Below, in pieces: positions 17,828-27,960 of a stretch of 64,000 nucleotides of DNA. The DNA comes from Streptomyces atratus (GTDB lineage Bacteria > Actinomycetota > Actinomycetes > Streptomycetales > Streptomycetaceae): NCBI RefSeq assembly GCF_900119365.1, contig NZ_FPJO01000002.1:186001-250000 (forward strand). Direction: 5' to 3'. Within the stretch, counting starts at the first letter, position 1, and every line of letters starts with the position of its first letter. The notes under the pieces are model-generated. The model did no database searches. It saw only the letters and a list, made by a program, of their open reading frames with translations, and had not been told where the DNA came from. Both the position numbers and the translations under genes were made by a program.

Positions 17828-18247
17828 TCAGTTGTGAGCACCTCCGCCCTTGTCCCGGTCCGCGCCCCCGTCCGCGGTGACGCCGTCCCACCGTGCCCGC
17901 TTCATGTCGAGGCGCGGCAGATGGCCCTCCGCGCCGCGCGACGCCTCGCGCAGCGGGGTGCCCTCCGCGCGGTAGTGGTCCAGCGCCCGCAGCTCGTGGC
18001 CCGGGAGCAGCGCCCCGTCGGCGCGCACCACGCGCCACCACGGCACCGCGGCCCCGTACAGCGACATGACCCGGCCGGCCTGGCGCGGACCGCCCTCGCC
18101 CAGCCACTCGGCGACATCGCCGTACGTCATGACGCGGCCGGGCGGGATCAGCTCGGCGACATCGAGCACGCGCTCCGCGTACTCCGGCAGTTCGTGGCTC
18201 GTGCGGTCGTCGCTCGTCCCGTCGCCGCTCGTGCGGTGTTGGCTCAT
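17828..18247 (-). CDS. Alkyltransferase-like protein (ATL), non-catalytic MGMT relative
   Basis: A 139-residue protein with the DNA-binding fold of O6-alkylguanine-DNA alkyltransferases (IPPGRVMTYGDVAEWLG at 34-50). At the active site, the PCHRV motif of MGMT is replaced by PWWRV (69-73), so the alkyl-accepting cysteine is a tryptophan. ATL proteins bind alkylated guanine and flag it for nucleotide excision repair. The Trp replacement is typical of the ATL class and not a sign of decay. The ATG at 18247 is my choice; the frame continues upstream without support. The region downstream of the repair operon matches Rv3204. Confidence 0.92.
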   Translation of the reverse strand: MSQHRTSGDGTSDDRTSHELPEYAERVLDVAELIPPGRVMTYGDVAEWLGEGGPRQAGRVMSLYGAAVPWWRVVRADGALLPGHELRALDHYRAEGTPLREASRGAEGHLPRLDMKRARWDGVTADGGADRDKGGGAHN

Positions 18248-18468
18248 CCGCCCCATCCTGCCGTACGCCACCGACATCCCGGCCCGGTCCGTGTGCGTCC
18301 GGTCACAGGGCCTGCGGGCGGAAGCGGAGGGGCGTATCTTGCGCTTCCCGTGTCCGTGCAGTGCACCCTGATGCCCCGCTGTGTCGCCGGGCCGTGCCAC
18401 CATCGTGCGGGCGGTGACCGGTGATACGAGAACACGAAGACCAATCAGAGGCGACGAAGGAGCAGGGC

Positions 18469-21246
18469 GTGCAGCCACCGAAGGCGGCGGACGCCCCTGA
18501 CGCCGAGCCGCAGCCGGACGCGTCCCGCGCACCCGCCGGAAAGCCCGGCGCCGAGCCCGCGGAGCCCGTCTCCGAGCCCGGGAAGCCCGGTGCCGAGCGG
18601 GAAAAGCTCCCCGGACCTCTGGCCGGCTCGACGCTCTCGACCGCCGCGGAGGAGCAGGCCGAGCGCGTCTCGGGGGACGAACCGCTGCTCCCCGCCCGGG
18701 TGCACCGCCCCTCCGACCTCATGCGGCTCCTCATCGGGGTCCTGGCGATCGTCGTCCTGTTCACGATCGCCGCGTTCGCCCACGGCATGACCACCGGTCT
18801 CGAACAGGACATCAACAAGGGCACCGGCCAGGCCCCCGACATCCTGATCAAGATGGCGGGCCTGGTCTCCAGCATCGCCGTGCTGCTCGTCCCGGTCGCC
18901 TTCGCCATCGAGCGGCTGATCAAACGCGACGGCCTGCGGATCGCCGACGGGGTGCTCGCCGCCGTACTGGCCCACGGCGTCACGCTCGCCGCCGACCTGT
19001 GGGTCGCCAAGTCCGCCCCCGGCACCATCCAGGACGCCCTGACCCAGCCGCAGCCCGGTGACGCGCTCACCGATCCCGTGCACGGCTATCTCGCGCCGGT
19101 GATCGCCTATATGACGGCGGTCGGCATGGCGAGACGGCCGCGCTGGCGGGTCGTGCTGTGGGTGGTGCTGCTGCTCGACGCGTTCGCCATGCTGGTCGGC
19201 GGCTACACGACCCCGTTCTCGATCATCCTCACCGTGCTGATCGGCTGGACCGTCGCGTACGGCACGCTGTACGCGGTCGGCTCGCCGAACGTACGGCCGA
19301 CCGGTCAGCATCTGATGGCCGGTCTGCGCCATGTCGGCTTCCGCCCGGTCAGCGCGATGCGCGCCGACGACGCCCCGGACTCGGGCGACCAGAGCGACCG
19401 GGGGCGCCGCTATCTGGTCACCCTGGAGGACGGGCCGCCGCTCGACGTCACGGTCGTCGACCGCGAGCAGCAGGCCCAGGGCTTCTTCTACCGGTTGTGG
19501 CGCAGGCTCACCCTGCGCGGCATCACCCAGCGCCGCTCCATCCAGTCGCTGCGCCAGGCCCTGGAGCAGGAGGCGCTGCTCGCCTACGCGGCGATCGCCG
19601 CCGGGGCCAACGCGCCCAAGCTGATCGCCACGTCCGAGCTCGGACCCGACGCCGTGATGCTGGTGTACGAGCACATCGGCGGCCGTTCGCTGGACGCGCT
19701 GGAGGACTCGGAGATCACCGACGAGCTGCTGCGCGGTTCCTGGCGTCAGGTGAAGGCGCTCCAGTCCCGGCGTATCGCGCACCGCAGGCTCACCGGCGAC
19801 GCCATCCTGGTGGATCGTTCCGGCAAGGTGTTCGTCACCGATCTGCGCGGCGGCGAGATCGCGGCCGGTGATCTGGTCCTGCGGATGGACGTCGCCCAGC
19901 TGCTGACCACGACGGGTCTGCGGGTGGGCGCCGAGCGGGCCGTCGCCGGTGCGCTGGAGGTGCTCGGCCCCGACGCGGTCGCGGACTGTCTGCCGCTGCT
20001 CCAGCCGATCGCGCTGAGCCGCTCCACCCGGGCGGCGCTGCGCCGGCTGGCCCGGGAGCGCTCGCAGCGGGAGCGCGAGGCGGTGCTGGAGGCGTCGGAC
20101 GCGGCCAAGCGGGCCAGGGCGCACGAGCACGGGGCGGCCGTCGGCGACCGCAGAGCCGACCGCAAGGCGCTGCGCAACCAGAAGCAGGCCGAGAAGCGCG
20201 CCCTGGACGACGCCCTGGACGGGGCCCGCGAGGAGGACCTGCTCTCCCAGATGCGGCGGCAGGTGCTGCTGATCCGGCCGCAGGCACCGGTCGAACCGGT
20301 GCGGCTCGAACGCATCAAGGCCCGCACCCTGCTCAGCTGCATCGCCGGTGCGATCGCCGCGTACTTCCTCATCTCGCAGGTCACCCAGGCCGATTTCGGC
20401 GCGGTCGTCGAGCAGGCCGAGTGGGGCTGGGTGGCGGCCGCGGTCGCCTTCTCCGCGCTCAGCTACGTGGCGGCGGCGATGAGCCTGCTGGGCTTCGTGC
20501 CGGAGCGGGTGTCGTTCGGCAAGACGGTGCTGGCGCAGGTCGCCGGGTCCTTCGTGAAGATCGTCGCCCCGGCCGCCGTCGGCGGTGTGGCGCTGAACAC
20601 CCGCTTCCTGCAACGGGCCGGGGTCCGTCCGGGGCTCGCCGTGGCGAGCGTCGGCGCCTCGCAGCTGTTCGGTCTCGGCTGCCACATCCTGCTGCTGGCG
20701 GCCTTCGGCTATCTGACCGGCACCGAGAGGACACCGTCCTCGCTCACCCCGTCCAGGACGGTGATCGCCGGACTGCTGACGGTCGCCGTGCTGGTGCTGG
20801 TGGTGACGGCGGTCCCGTTCCTGCGGAAGTTCGTGGTGACGCGGGTGCGCTCACTGTTCGCCGGCGTCGTGCCACGCATGCTCGACGTGGTGCAGCGGCC
20901 GCAGAAGCTGCTGACCGGCATCGGCGGAATGCTGCTGCTGACCGGCATGTTCGTGATGTGCCTGGACGCCTCGGTCCGGGCGTTCAGCGGTCCGGACGTA
21001 CCGCATCTCAGCTACGCCAGCATCGCGGTGGTCTTCCTGGCGGGCAACGCGCTGGGGTCGGCGGCGCCCACACCGGGCGGTATGGGTGCGGTCGAGGGCG
21101 CGCTGACGCTGGGCCTGATCGCGGTCGGCCTGCCGAAGGAGGTCGCGGCACCCGCCGTACTGCTGTTCCGCCTGCTGACGCTGTGGCTGCCGGTGCTTCC
21201 CGGCTGGCTCTGCTTCAACCACCTGACCCGCAAGGGCGAGCTCTGA
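18469..21246 (+). CDS. Large membrane protein: kinase-like region fused to UPF0104/flippase-like domain
   Basis: A 925-residue protein from the GTG at 18469 (AAGGAG six bases before); a GTG at 18421 is the alternative. An Ala/Pro/Glu-rich N-terminus is followed by about five membrane segments, then a soluble region with a kinase-like signature: a catalytic-loop-like RRIAHRRLTGDAILVD and VTDLRGGEI where active kinases have HRD and DFG. An Arg/Lys/Glu-rich helical stretch leads into seven or eight C-terminal membrane segments with GGMGAVEGA, typical of the UPF0104 and lysylphosphatidylglycerol-synthase transmembrane family. The kinase motifs are degenerate, so regulation by ligand binding is possible. 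The transported lipid is unknown. Confidence 0.85.
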   Translation: MQPPKAADAPDAEPQPDASRAPAGKPGAEPAEPVSEPGKPGAEREKLPGPLAGSTLSTAAEEQAERVSGDEPLLPARVHRPSDLMRLLIGVLAIVVLFTIAAFAHGMTTGLEQDINKGTGQAPDILIKMAGLVSSIAVLLVPVAFAIERLIKRDGLRIADGVLAAVLAHGVTLAADLWVAKSAPGTIQDALTQPQPGDALTDPVHGYLAPVIAYMTAVGMARRPRWRVVLWVVLLLDAFAMLVGGYTTPFSIILTVLIGWTVAYGTLYAVGSPNVRPTGQHLMAGLRHVGFRPVSAMRADDAPDSGDQSDRGRRYLVTLEDGPPLDVTVVDREQQAQGFFYRLWRRLTLRGITQRRSIQSLRQALEQEALLAYAAIAAGANAPKLIATSELGPDAVMLVYEHIGGRSLDALEDSEITDELLRGSWRQVKALQSRRIAHRRLTGDAILVDRSGKVFVTDLRGGEIAAGDLVLRMDVAQLLTTTGLRVGAERAVAGALEVLGPDAVADCLPLLQPIALSRSTRAALRRLARERSQREREAVLEASDAAKRARAHEHGAAVGDRRADRKALRNQKQAEKRALDDALDGAREEDLLSQMRRQVLLIRPQAPVEPVRLERIKARTLLSCIAGAIAAYFLISQVTQADFGAVVEQAEWGWVAAAVAFSALSYVAAAMSLLGFVPERVSFGKTVLAQVAGSFVKIVAPAAVGGVALNTRFLQRAGVRPGLAVASVGASQLFGLGCHILLLAAFGYLTGTERTPSSLTPSRTVIAGLLTVAVLVLVVTAVPFLRKFVVTRVRSLFAGVVPRMLDVVQRPQKLLTGIGGMLLLTGMFVMCLDASVRAFSGPDVPHLSYASIAVVFLAGNALGSAAPTPGGMGAVEGALTLGLIAVGLPKEVAAPAVLLFRLLTLWLPVLPGWLCFNHLTRKGEL

Positions 21247-21367
21247 CGCCCCCTCGGCCGCCATACGGGGCCACCCGCGAGTCCAGTCGGGCGACGGCGC
21301 GGCGGCCCGCCACCCGCTTGGACCGGTGTCCCGTGCAGCGACCGGGTTCCCGCCGCACCATGGGCCC

Positions 21368-22972
21368 ATGAGGACCTCCCCTGCCCTGCGCGCCGCCGCC
21401 CTGGCCGCCGCCGTCACCGTGCTCCTGCCCATCACCGCCTGCTCGGAAAGCGGCAACAAGGAAGGCCCGGACGGGCCGCAGAGCTCGCCTCTCGCGGCGA
21501 ACGCCGCCGAGGCCGGCACCTCCGGCGACCTCGCTTCCCAGAAGCTGACGTGGAAGCCCTGTCCCGCCCCGTCCCCGGCGCAGGGAAGCGGAAAGGCGCC
21601 GTCCCCGCTGCCCGGCGGCACCCCCTGGGAGTGTTCGTTCATGCGGGCGCCGCTCGACTACGCGAAGCCCGAGGGCGAGACGATCCGGCTGGAACTGATC
21701 CGGGCCAGGGCCAAGAACCAGGACAAGCGGATCGGCTCCCTCATCTTCAACTTCGGTGGCCCCGGCGCCTCCGGCGTGGCGACCCTGCCCGCCTTCGGCA
21801 CCGACTACGACAAGCTCCGCGCCCGCTACGACCTGGTCAGCTTCGACCCGCGCGGCGTGGGCCGCAGCGACGGCGTGAAGTGCGAGACCGACAAGCAGCT
21901 CGACGCCCGCAGCGAGATCGACGGCACCCCGGACACCCCCGGCGAGGTGAACGCCTTCGTCAGAAGCACCAAGACCTTCGCGGCGGCCTGCGAGCAGAAC
22001 TCCGGCAGGCAGCTCCCCTACGTCGGCACCACCGACGCCGCCCGCGACATGGATCTGATGCGTCAGGTACTCGGCGACAAGAAGCTGTACTACTTCGGCA
22101 TCTCGTACGGCACCGAACTGGGCGGCGTCTACGCCCACTTGTTCCCGAAAAACGTCGGCAGGTCGGTGCTGGACGCGGTGGTCGACCCGACGCAGGACTC
22201 CGAGCAGGCCTCGCTCGGCCAGGCCAAGGGCTTCCAGCTCGCGCTGGACAACTTCACCAAGGACTGCGCCGACCGCGGCGACGCCTGCAAGCTTCCCGGT
22301 GCCAATGCGAAGGAGGTCGAACAGGGGATCTCCGGTCTGCTCGACGGGCTGGAGAAGCAGCCGATCGAGGGGCTCGGCCCGCGCAGGCTGACGGAGACCC
22401 TGGCGACCACCGGTATCGCGGCCGCCCTCTACTCCGAGCAGACCTGGCCGCTGCTGGAGCAGGGCGTCGACGAGGCCGACGGCGGCAACGGCGCGCTGCT
22501 CCTCGCCCTCGCCGACTCGCTGAACGGCCGTTCCGACAACGGCCAGTACGACAACTCGATGGCCGCCAACACCGCCATCAACTGCGCCGACTCCAAGCAG
22601 CGGTTCACCGCGGACCAGACCGAGGCCAAGCTCCCCCAGTTCCGGTCCGCCTCGAAGATCTTCGGTGACTACCTGGGCTGGTCCCTGATGGGCTGCACCA
22701 GCTGGCCGGTGCCGGGCGCCTGGAAGACCCCGGACGTCAGCGCCCCGGGCGCGGCCCCCATCCTCGTCGTCGGCAACACCGGCGATCCGGCGACGCCGTA
22801 CGGGGGCGCCAGGGCGATGGCCGACGCGCTGGGCAAGGGTGTCGGCGTGGAGATGACGTACGAGGGCCAGGGGCACGGCGCGTACAACAGCGGCAACGCC
22901 TGCGTACAGAAGGCCGTGAGCGGCTACCTGCTGGACGGCAGGGTCCCGGCGGCCGGAACCGTCTGCAAGTAG
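21368..22972 (+). CDS. Secreted lipoprotein alpha/beta-hydrolase peptidase (tripeptidyl aminopeptidase-like)
   Basis: A 534-residue protein starting at the ATG at 21368. A lipoprotein signal with lipobox PITAC ends near residue 25. The hydrolase has the nucleophile elbow GISYGTE, a catalytic Asp in GNTGDPATPY and His in GQGHGAY, a triad typical of the Streptomyces secreted tripeptidyl aminopeptidase/Slp family. It probably removes short peptides from proteins at the cell surface. The gene lies 92 bp before a close paralogue and ends a transcription group on the plus strand. The ribosome site is weak; the alternative upstream start (21326) has none either. Confidence 0.9.
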   Translation: MRTSPALRAAALAAAVTVLLPITACSESGNKEGPDGPQSSPLAANAAEAGTSGDLASQKLTWKPCPAPSPAQGSGKAPSPLPGGTPWECSFMRAPLDYAKPEGETIRLELIRARAKNQDKRIGSLIFNFGGPGASGVATLPAFGTDYDKLRARYDLVSFDPRGVGRSDGVKCETDKQLDARSEIDGTPDTPGEVNAFVRSTKTFAAACEQNSGRQLPYVGTTDAARDMDLMRQVLGDKKLYYFGISYGTELGGVYAHLFPKNVGRSVLDAVVDPTQDSEQASLGQAKGFQLALDNFTKDCADRGDACKLPGANAKEVEQGISGLLDGLEKQPIEGLGPRRLTETLATTGIAAALYSEQTWPLLEQGVDEADGGNGALLLALADSLNGRSDNGQYDNSMAANTAINCADSKQRFTADQTEAKLPQFRSASKIFGDYLGWSLMGCTSWPVPGAWKTPDVSAPGAAPILVVGNTGDPATPYGGARAMADALGKGVGVEMTYEGQGHGAYNSGNACVQKAVSGYLLDGRVPAAGTVCK

Positions 22973-23064
22973 CGGCGCATTCCCGGCCGGCACCCGGTGT
23001 GCCCCTTAGCATGGGCGGACTTTCTGTACGACGTGAGTACAGGCACATCGGGGAGGACGCACAC

Positions 23065-24645
23065 GTGGTCGCACACGCACGCGCCGGGGCTCTGGCCGGC
23101 GCCGCACTTCTGCTGACGGGGCTGCTCGCGGGCTGCGGCGGAGGTACGGACGACAAGCCGGACGACCGGGCGGACCGCGATACCGCGTCCTCGGCCGACG
23201 GGCCGTCCACCGCGCCGAGCGGGCAGCCGGGCACACCCCGGCTGCCCGCGGCCCTCACCTCCCAGCGGCTGGACTGGAAGGGCTGCGAGGCCCGCGCGGG
23301 CGAGAGCGCGCCCGGCTCCGAGTGGCGTTGCACGACGGTCCGGGTGCCGCTGGACTACACGAAGCCCGACGGCGAGACGATCGGGATCGCACTGATCCGC
23401 AAGAAGGCCCAGAACACCAGCCGGCGCCTCGGCTCGATGCTGTTCAACTTCGGCGGCCCCGGTGGTTCGGGGGTCTCGATACTGCCCCGTGCCGCCGGCT
23501 CGTACGGCAACCTCAACTCCCGCTACGACCTGGTGGGCTTCGACCCGCGCGGGGTCGCGGGCAGCGAAGGGGTGAACTGCCGCACCGACAAGGAGCAGGA
23601 GACCGCCTACCGGAAGGTCGACATGACTCCGGACACGGCGGCGGAGGAGACGGCGTTCCTCAAGGACGGCGCGGACTTCGGCGCCGGCTGCGAGCGCCGC
23701 TCCGGCAAGGTCCTGCGTCACGTCGGCACGACGAACGCCGCCCGGGACATGGACCTGATCCGCGAGGTGCTCGGCGACAAGAAGCTCACCTACTTCGGCA
23801 TCTCGTACGGCACCGAGCTCGGCGGCACCTACGCGCACCTCTTCCCCGCGAACGTCGGGCGGACCGTGCTGGACGCCGTCGTCGACCCGACCGCGGACAC
23901 CATCGGGCACGCCCGCAACCAGGCGACCGGCTTCCAGCGTGCGCTGGAGAACTACCTCAAGGACCGCGGCCAGGACCCGAAGGCGGGCACGCAGCGGATC
24001 GCGAAGCTGCTGGAGCGGATCGACAAGAAGCCGCTGCCGACCCGTTCGGGCCGCGAGCTCAACGAATCGCTGGCCGTCACCGGCATCGTCACGCCGCTCT
24101 ACTCCAAGAGCAACTGGCCGTTCCTGACGCAAGCGCTGGACGAGGCCGAGAAGAGCGGCACCGGCAACATGCTGCTCCAGCTGGCCGACTCGTACAACGG
24201 CCGTGACGAGAAGGGCCACTACGACACCCAGAACCACTCGCAGCGCGCCATCTCCTGCGCGGACAGCAAGCTCCGGCCGACGGCGGACGAGGCCAGGGCG
24301 CTGCTGCCGGAGTTCCGGAAGCTGTCCCCGGTGTTCGGCCCGTTCCTGGCATGGGACACGGCGGGCTGGTGCTCGCAGTGGCCGGTGCAGGGTGAGCACG
24401 ACCACCCGGAGGCGAGTGCTCCGGGCGCCGGTCCGGTGCTGGTCGTCGGCACGACCGGTGACCCGGCGACGCCGTACGAGGGTGCCCGGAAGATGGCGGA
24501 CGAGCTGGGCAAGGGCGTGGGCATCATGCTCACCAACAAGGGCGAGGGGCACGGCGCGTACGGCGGGAACACCTGCGTGACGTCGACCGTGGACGCGTAC
24601 TTCCTCGACGGGATGGTCCCGGAGGACGGCAAGACCTGCTCGTAG
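23065..24645 (+). CDS. Secreted lipoprotein alpha/beta-hydrolase peptidase, tandem paralogue
   Basis: A 526-residue protein from the GTG at 23065, preceded by GGGGAGGAC; an upstream frame exists to 22999. The lipobox LLAGC places it on the outer membrane face. The triad is in GISYGTE, GTTGDPATPY and GEGHGAY. It shares the same layout as the gene 92 bp upstream, including DLVxFDPRGV and a KKLxYFGIS segment, so the pair arose by tandem duplication. Both have Gly-Ala or Asp-rich spacers behind the lipobox. Substrate specificity may differ: the acidic stretch DDKPDDRADRD is unique to this copy. A strong terminator follows. Confidence 0.9.
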   Translation: MVAHARAGALAGAALLLTGLLAGCGGGTDDKPDDRADRDTASSADGPSTAPSGQPGTPRLPAALTSQRLDWKGCEARAGESAPGSEWRCTTVRVPLDYTKPDGETIGIALIRKKAQNTSRRLGSMLFNFGGPGGSGVSILPRAAGSYGNLNSRYDLVGFDPRGVAGSEGVNCRTDKEQETAYRKVDMTPDTAAEETAFLKDGADFGAGCERRSGKVLRHVGTTNAARDMDLIREVLGDKKLTYFGISYGTELGGTYAHLFPANVGRTVLDAVVDPTADTIGHARNQATGFQRALENYLKDRGQDPKAGTQRIAKLLERIDKKPLPTRSGRELNESLAVTGIVTPLYSKSNWPFLTQALDEAEKSGTGNMLLQLADSYNGRDEKGHYDTQNHSQRAISCADSKLRPTADEARALLPEFRKLSPVFGPFLAWDTAGWCSQWPVQGEHDHPEASAPGAGPVLVVGTTGDPATPYEGARKMADELGKGVGIMLTNKGEGHGAYGGNTCVTSTVDAYFLDGMVPEDGKTCS

Positions 24646-24656
24646 GACGGCCCGGA

Positions 24657-24704
24657 GACACGGGGAAGGGGCCGGTCCGTGCGGACCGGCCCCTTCCCCG
24701 TGTC
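24657..24704. terminator. 23-bp perfect hairpin terminator
   Basis: The arms 24657-24679 and 24682-24704 are complementary without mismatch. It lies 11 bp before the moeZ stop, between convergent genes, and probably ends both transcripts. Confidence 0.85.
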
Positions 24705-24714
24705 ACAAGGTGTC

Positions 24715-25893
24715 TCAGTACACCGGCTTCTCGGGCTCGATCTGGTTGACCCAGCCGATCACACCGCCGCCCACGTGGACCGCGTCGGCGAAGCCCGCGG
24801 ACTTGAGGACCGCGAGGACCTCGGCGCTGCGGACGCCCGTCTTGCAGTGCAGGACGATGCGCTTGTCCTGCGGGAGGTCCTGGAGGGCGCTGCCCATCAG
24901 GAACTCGTTCTTCGGGATCAGCTTCGCGCCCGGGATCGAGACGATCTCGAACTCGTTCGGCTCACGGACGTCGATGATCTCGATCTTCTCGTCCGCGTCG
25001 ATCCACTCCTTGAGCTGCTTGGGAGTGATCGTGGAGCCGAGCGCCGCCTCCTGGGCCTCCTCGGACACGACGCCGCAGAAGGCCTCGTAGTCGATGAGCT
25101 CGGTGACGGTGGGGTTCTCGCCGCAGACCGCGCAGTCGGGGTCCTTGCGGATCTTGACCTGGCGGTACTGCATCTCCAGGGCGTCGTAGATCATCAGTCG
25201 GCCGACCAGCGGGTCACCGATGCCGGCGAGCAGCTTGATGGCCTCGTTGACCTGGATGGAACCGATCGACGCGCAGAGCACCCCGAGCACGCCGCCCTCG
25301 GCGCAGGAGGGGACCATGCCCGGCGGGGGCGGCTCCGGGTAGAGGCAGCGGTAGCAAGGGCCGTGCTCGGACCAGAAAACGGACGCCTGACCGTCGAACC
25401 GGTAGATCGAGCCCCAGATGTACGGCTTGTTCAGCAGTACGGCCGCGTCGTTGACCAGATAGCGGGTGGCGAAGTTGTCCGTGCCGTCCACGATCAGGTC
25501 GTACTGGGCGAAGATGTCCATCACGTTGTCGGCTTCGAGCCGCTCCTCGTGAAGGACCACGTTCACGTACGGGTTGATGCCCAGCACCGAGTCCTTGGCG
25601 GACTCGGCCTTGGAGCGCCCGATGTCGGACTGGCTGTGGATGATCTGGCGTTGCAGGTTCGACTCGTCGACCTCGTCGAATTCCACGATGCCGAGCGTGC
25701 CGACACCGGCCGCGGCCAGGTACATCAGGGCCGGCGAGCCGAGACCGCCGGCACCGACACAGAGCACCTTCGCGTTCTTCAGCCGCTTCTGACCGTCCAT
25801 CCCGACATCCGGGATGATCAGGTGGCGGGAGTACCTGCGGACCTCGTCGACGGTGAGCTCAGCAGCTGGCTCGACCAGGGGTGGCAGCGACAC
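24715..25893 (-). CDS. moeZ: MoeZ: adenylyltransferase/sulfurtransferase
   Basis: A 392-residue fusion of a ThiF/MoeB adenylating domain and a C-terminal rhodanese domain. The ATP site is GAGGLGSPAL (about 48-57), with the Cys pairs CYRC and CAVC that hold a structural zinc, and DGTDNFATR. The rhodanese loop HCKTGVRS carries the persulfide cysteine. MoeZ activates the C-terminal glycine of small sulfur carriers by adenylation, then transfers sulfur for molybdopterin, thiamin or cysteine biosynthesis. It starts at GTG at 25893. Rv3206c is the mycobacterial counterpart in order. The spherulin-like gene upstream on the same strand ends 85 bp before. Confidence 0.94.
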   Translation of the reverse strand: MSLPPLVEPAAELTVDEVRRYSRHLIIPDVGMDGQKRLKNAKVLCVGAGGLGSPALMYLAAAGVGTLGIVEFDEVDESNLQRQIIHSQSDIGRSKAESAKDSVLGINPYVNVVLHEERLEADNVMDIFAQYDLIVDGTDNFATRYLVNDAAVLLNKPYIWGSIYRFDGQASVFWSEHGPCYRCLYPEPPPPGMVPSCAEGGVLGVLCASIGSIQVNEAIKLLAGIGDPLVGRLMIYDALEMQYRQVKIRKDPDCAVCGENPTVTELIDYEAFCGVVSEEAQEAALGSTITPKQLKEWIDADEKIEIIDVREPNEFEIVSIPGAKLIPKNEFLMGSALQDLPQDKRIVLHCKTGVRSAEVLAVLKSAGFADAVHVGGGVIGWVNQIEPEKPVY

Positions 25894-25978
25894 AGGAACC
25901 TCAACAATGCAGGTGGTCGGTTTCTACGTACTTCATCTACGTACGGTTGTTCTCCCGGTAACACTGCCACGCCCCCTC

Positions 25979-26841
<863 letters not shown>

Positions 26842-26854
<13 letters not shown>

Positions 26855-27807
26855 GCCGCCTCCATCCAGATGTCGGCGAGGGACTCCTCCAGATTGATCC
26901 GGGGGCGCCAGCCGAGCCGGTCCCGGGCGGTGCGGACGTCGGCCTGCTGCCAGGCGCCGCAGCCGTCCGGGTAGGGGGACGGGGTCGCCGAGAGGTGTTC
27001 GATGACCGACTCGGTCGAGGTGCGCGGGGCACCGATGGGCAGCCGGGGCGGGGGGGCGTCGAGCTCGTGGAGTGCGCCCGCGTATCCGGCGACCCTGGCG
27101 AGGACGGCGGCCGCGTCCCGGAGCCGCACGGCGCGGCCGGTGCCGATGTTGACGACGCCCTGGGCGGCGGAGAGCGAGGCGGCGTGCACGGCGCGCGCGA
27201 CGTCGCGTACGTCCACGAAGTCGCGCTGCACACCGAGGCCGCTGAGCTTCAGCTCGCCGTCGCCGGACTGCATGGCCCGGCGCATCGCCTCGGCGAGCCT
27301 GCCGAGCGGGGAACCGGCCGGGGTGCCCGGACCGACCGGGGAGAAGACCCGCAGCACCACCGCGTCGAGGCCCGAGCCGAGGACGAGTTCGGTGGCGGCG
27401 AGCTTGCTGACGCCGTACGGGCCTCCGGGGCGTGGGATCGCGTCCTCGGCGGTGGAGGAGCCGGGCTGCGAGGGCCCGTACTCCGACGAGCAGCCGACCT
27501 GGACGAGCCGGGCCGTACAGCCGCTGCGCCGCATCGCCTCGCAGACCGTGGCGACGGCGACGGTGTTGTGACGGGTCAGATCGCGGGCCCCGCCGCGGGT
27601 GGCGCCCGCGCAGTTGACGACGACTCCGGGGTGGACGGCGTCCAGGAAGCGGGTCAGCGCGCCGGGGCTGCCGCTGGCGAGGTCGAACCGTACGTCGGCG
27701 TCGTCGCCGCGGCCGAGCGCCGTGAGGTGCACGGCGGGGTCGGCGAGCAGGCGGTCGGCCACGAACCGGCCGAGGAATCCGTTGGCTCCGAGCAGCAGCA
27801 CCCTCAT
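26842..27807 (-). CDS. NAD-dependent sugar epimerase/dehydratase (SDR)
   Basis: A 321-residue extended SDR. The nucleotide-binding motif GANGFLG opens at about 7-13, the catalytic YGVSK motif is at about residue 131, and an SSEYGP segment precedes it. The second half has RDFVDVRDVARA, the substrate-binding region of sugar epimerases. It probably interconverts NDP-sugars; a UDP-GlcNAc/GalNAc 4-epimerase would fit the neighbouring DUF3492 glycosyltransferase and the GH135-like protein, but sequence alone does not prove it. It overlaps the next gene's start by 13 bp and follows the multi-TM gene after a 153-bp gap. Confidence 0.85.
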
Positions 27808-27960
27808 CGCGCGCCCCCTCGGCGCCGACGGCGAGCTGCCGGTGAAGGGGATTGGGGGGTCATGTCCGGTGTCTCCTTGAGGAAGTGAGTGCAGTTGCGG
27901 GCAATGACCCGCGGCGTCGGCTCCGCGGGGCGTGCGATGGCAGTGGTACGGCTGTGGTGG

